Shown piece by piece: positions 63,463 to 64,000 of a stretch of 64,000 nt of DNA (its first letter is position 1; each line of letters starts with the position of its first letter). The stretch comes from Panorpa germanica (taxonomy: Eukaryota > Arthropoda > Insecta > Mecoptera > Panorpidae). The notes beneath the pieces were generated by a model, which had not been told where the DNA came from, did not search any database, and was given only the letters and a program-made list of their open reading frames with translations. Where the stretch lies: positions 9,920,001 to 9,984,000 of the forward strand of contig OY783209.1 of assembly GCA_963678705.1 (NCBI GenBank), read 5' to 3'. Both the position numbers and the translations under genes were made by a program.

Positions 63463-64000
63463 GGGCTTGTGTCCTATGTCTTAATTTCTATAAAAGTGTA
63501 CTGATAAGTGTATTGATAAAGTGGTTTCCTAGAACCACAGTTTTTAGTAACTCCTTTTTAATTAAAAAAGTCATTTTGTCTTTTCAATTATTAAAGGAAT
63601 TTAACGGTATACACATTCCAAATGCATGTGATATCACAACCGCTGCCAACCTTACAGCTCATAAATCTCTGCTATATGTATTTATATATCAAATATTATT
63701 TACAGCTATTTTAAGGAATAATCAAATTTCAATATTATGTCTGCCTTAGCAGGGTTAAATAAAATAAAAACTTATTATTCTTTGACTTGACTTGATTATT
63801 TCGACTACCAATATCTACAAAACATTACCACAGCACTGACCTACTCAACAAATAACTGACGTTAAAAAGAATTTCACGTCATACAAATGTTGAATTGCTA
63901 TATCTCCGTCAATTAATAAAATAGACACGCGAATACACATTTATTAACATCAATTTCAATCAACAAATGAAAAATCGACCATTAAAAAATGAGGACACAA
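63463..64000 (-). mobile_element. GGGCTTGTGTCCT MITE running off the window end
   Basis: In reverse orientation. It starts with the terminus GGGCTTGTGTCCT at 63463 and continues to 'gaggacacaa' at base 64000, missing only the final bases of the other terminus. Internal deletions are present compared with the 60149 copy. Confidence 0.85.

Overview
The window is AT-rich animal DNA with the layout of an insect genome: split genes with short GT-AG introns, long AT-rich spacers and introns, and many small non-autonomous DNA transposons. The proteins recognised are ordinary metazoan ones. A degraded LINE tail near 50.6 kb resembles elements common in bees, ants and wasps, so Hymenoptera is my best but weak guess. 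No tRNA, rRNA, CRISPR or prokaryotic feature was seen. Exon models were built by eye from splice signals, phase and homology. Every full model below sums to a multiple of three across its exons.

Layout. (1) 135-1351, plus: DPH7, the last-but-one enzyme of diphthamide synthesis. (2) 1.4-6.6 kb: spacer with three partial copies of a MITE family. (3) 6598-14545, plus: an 18-exon gene for a 1285-residue multi-pass membrane protein that I do not recognise. (4) 16.2-21.3 kb, plus: unkempt (unk), a CCCH zinc-finger/RING translation regulator, with two possible first coding exons. (5) 25398-25997, plus: intron-containing histone H3.3. (6) 27447-27964, minus: a UQCC4/CCSMST1-like complex III assembly factor. 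(7) 28.6-31.5 kb: a long foldback made of about 145-bp monomers, partly in 290-bp dimers. (8) 32308-33931, plus: an ARB2A/FAM172A-like alpha/beta-hydrolase-fold protein. (9) 35541-49980, minus: NPL4, the p97/VCP ubiquitin cofactor, with an 11.2-kb intron. Inside that intron, on the opposite strand, lies a single-exon gene (38191-40149) encoding RING, B-box, helical linker and a cyclophilin-like domain whose catalytic residues appear to be lost. (10) 52835 to about 63077, minus: a WIPI2/Atg18-type autophagy beta-propeller with a duplicated tail exon, a 12-nt microexon and a transposon-rich first intron. The window ends inside another MITE copy.

The genes do not form one pathway, although NPL4, WIPI2 and the RING protein all concern protein turnover. 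The best candidates for something new are the nested RING/B-box/pseudo-cyclophilin gene, the 145-bp foldback array, the unrecognised membrane protein, and two small unexplained coding-like stretches next to H3.3 and UQCC4.
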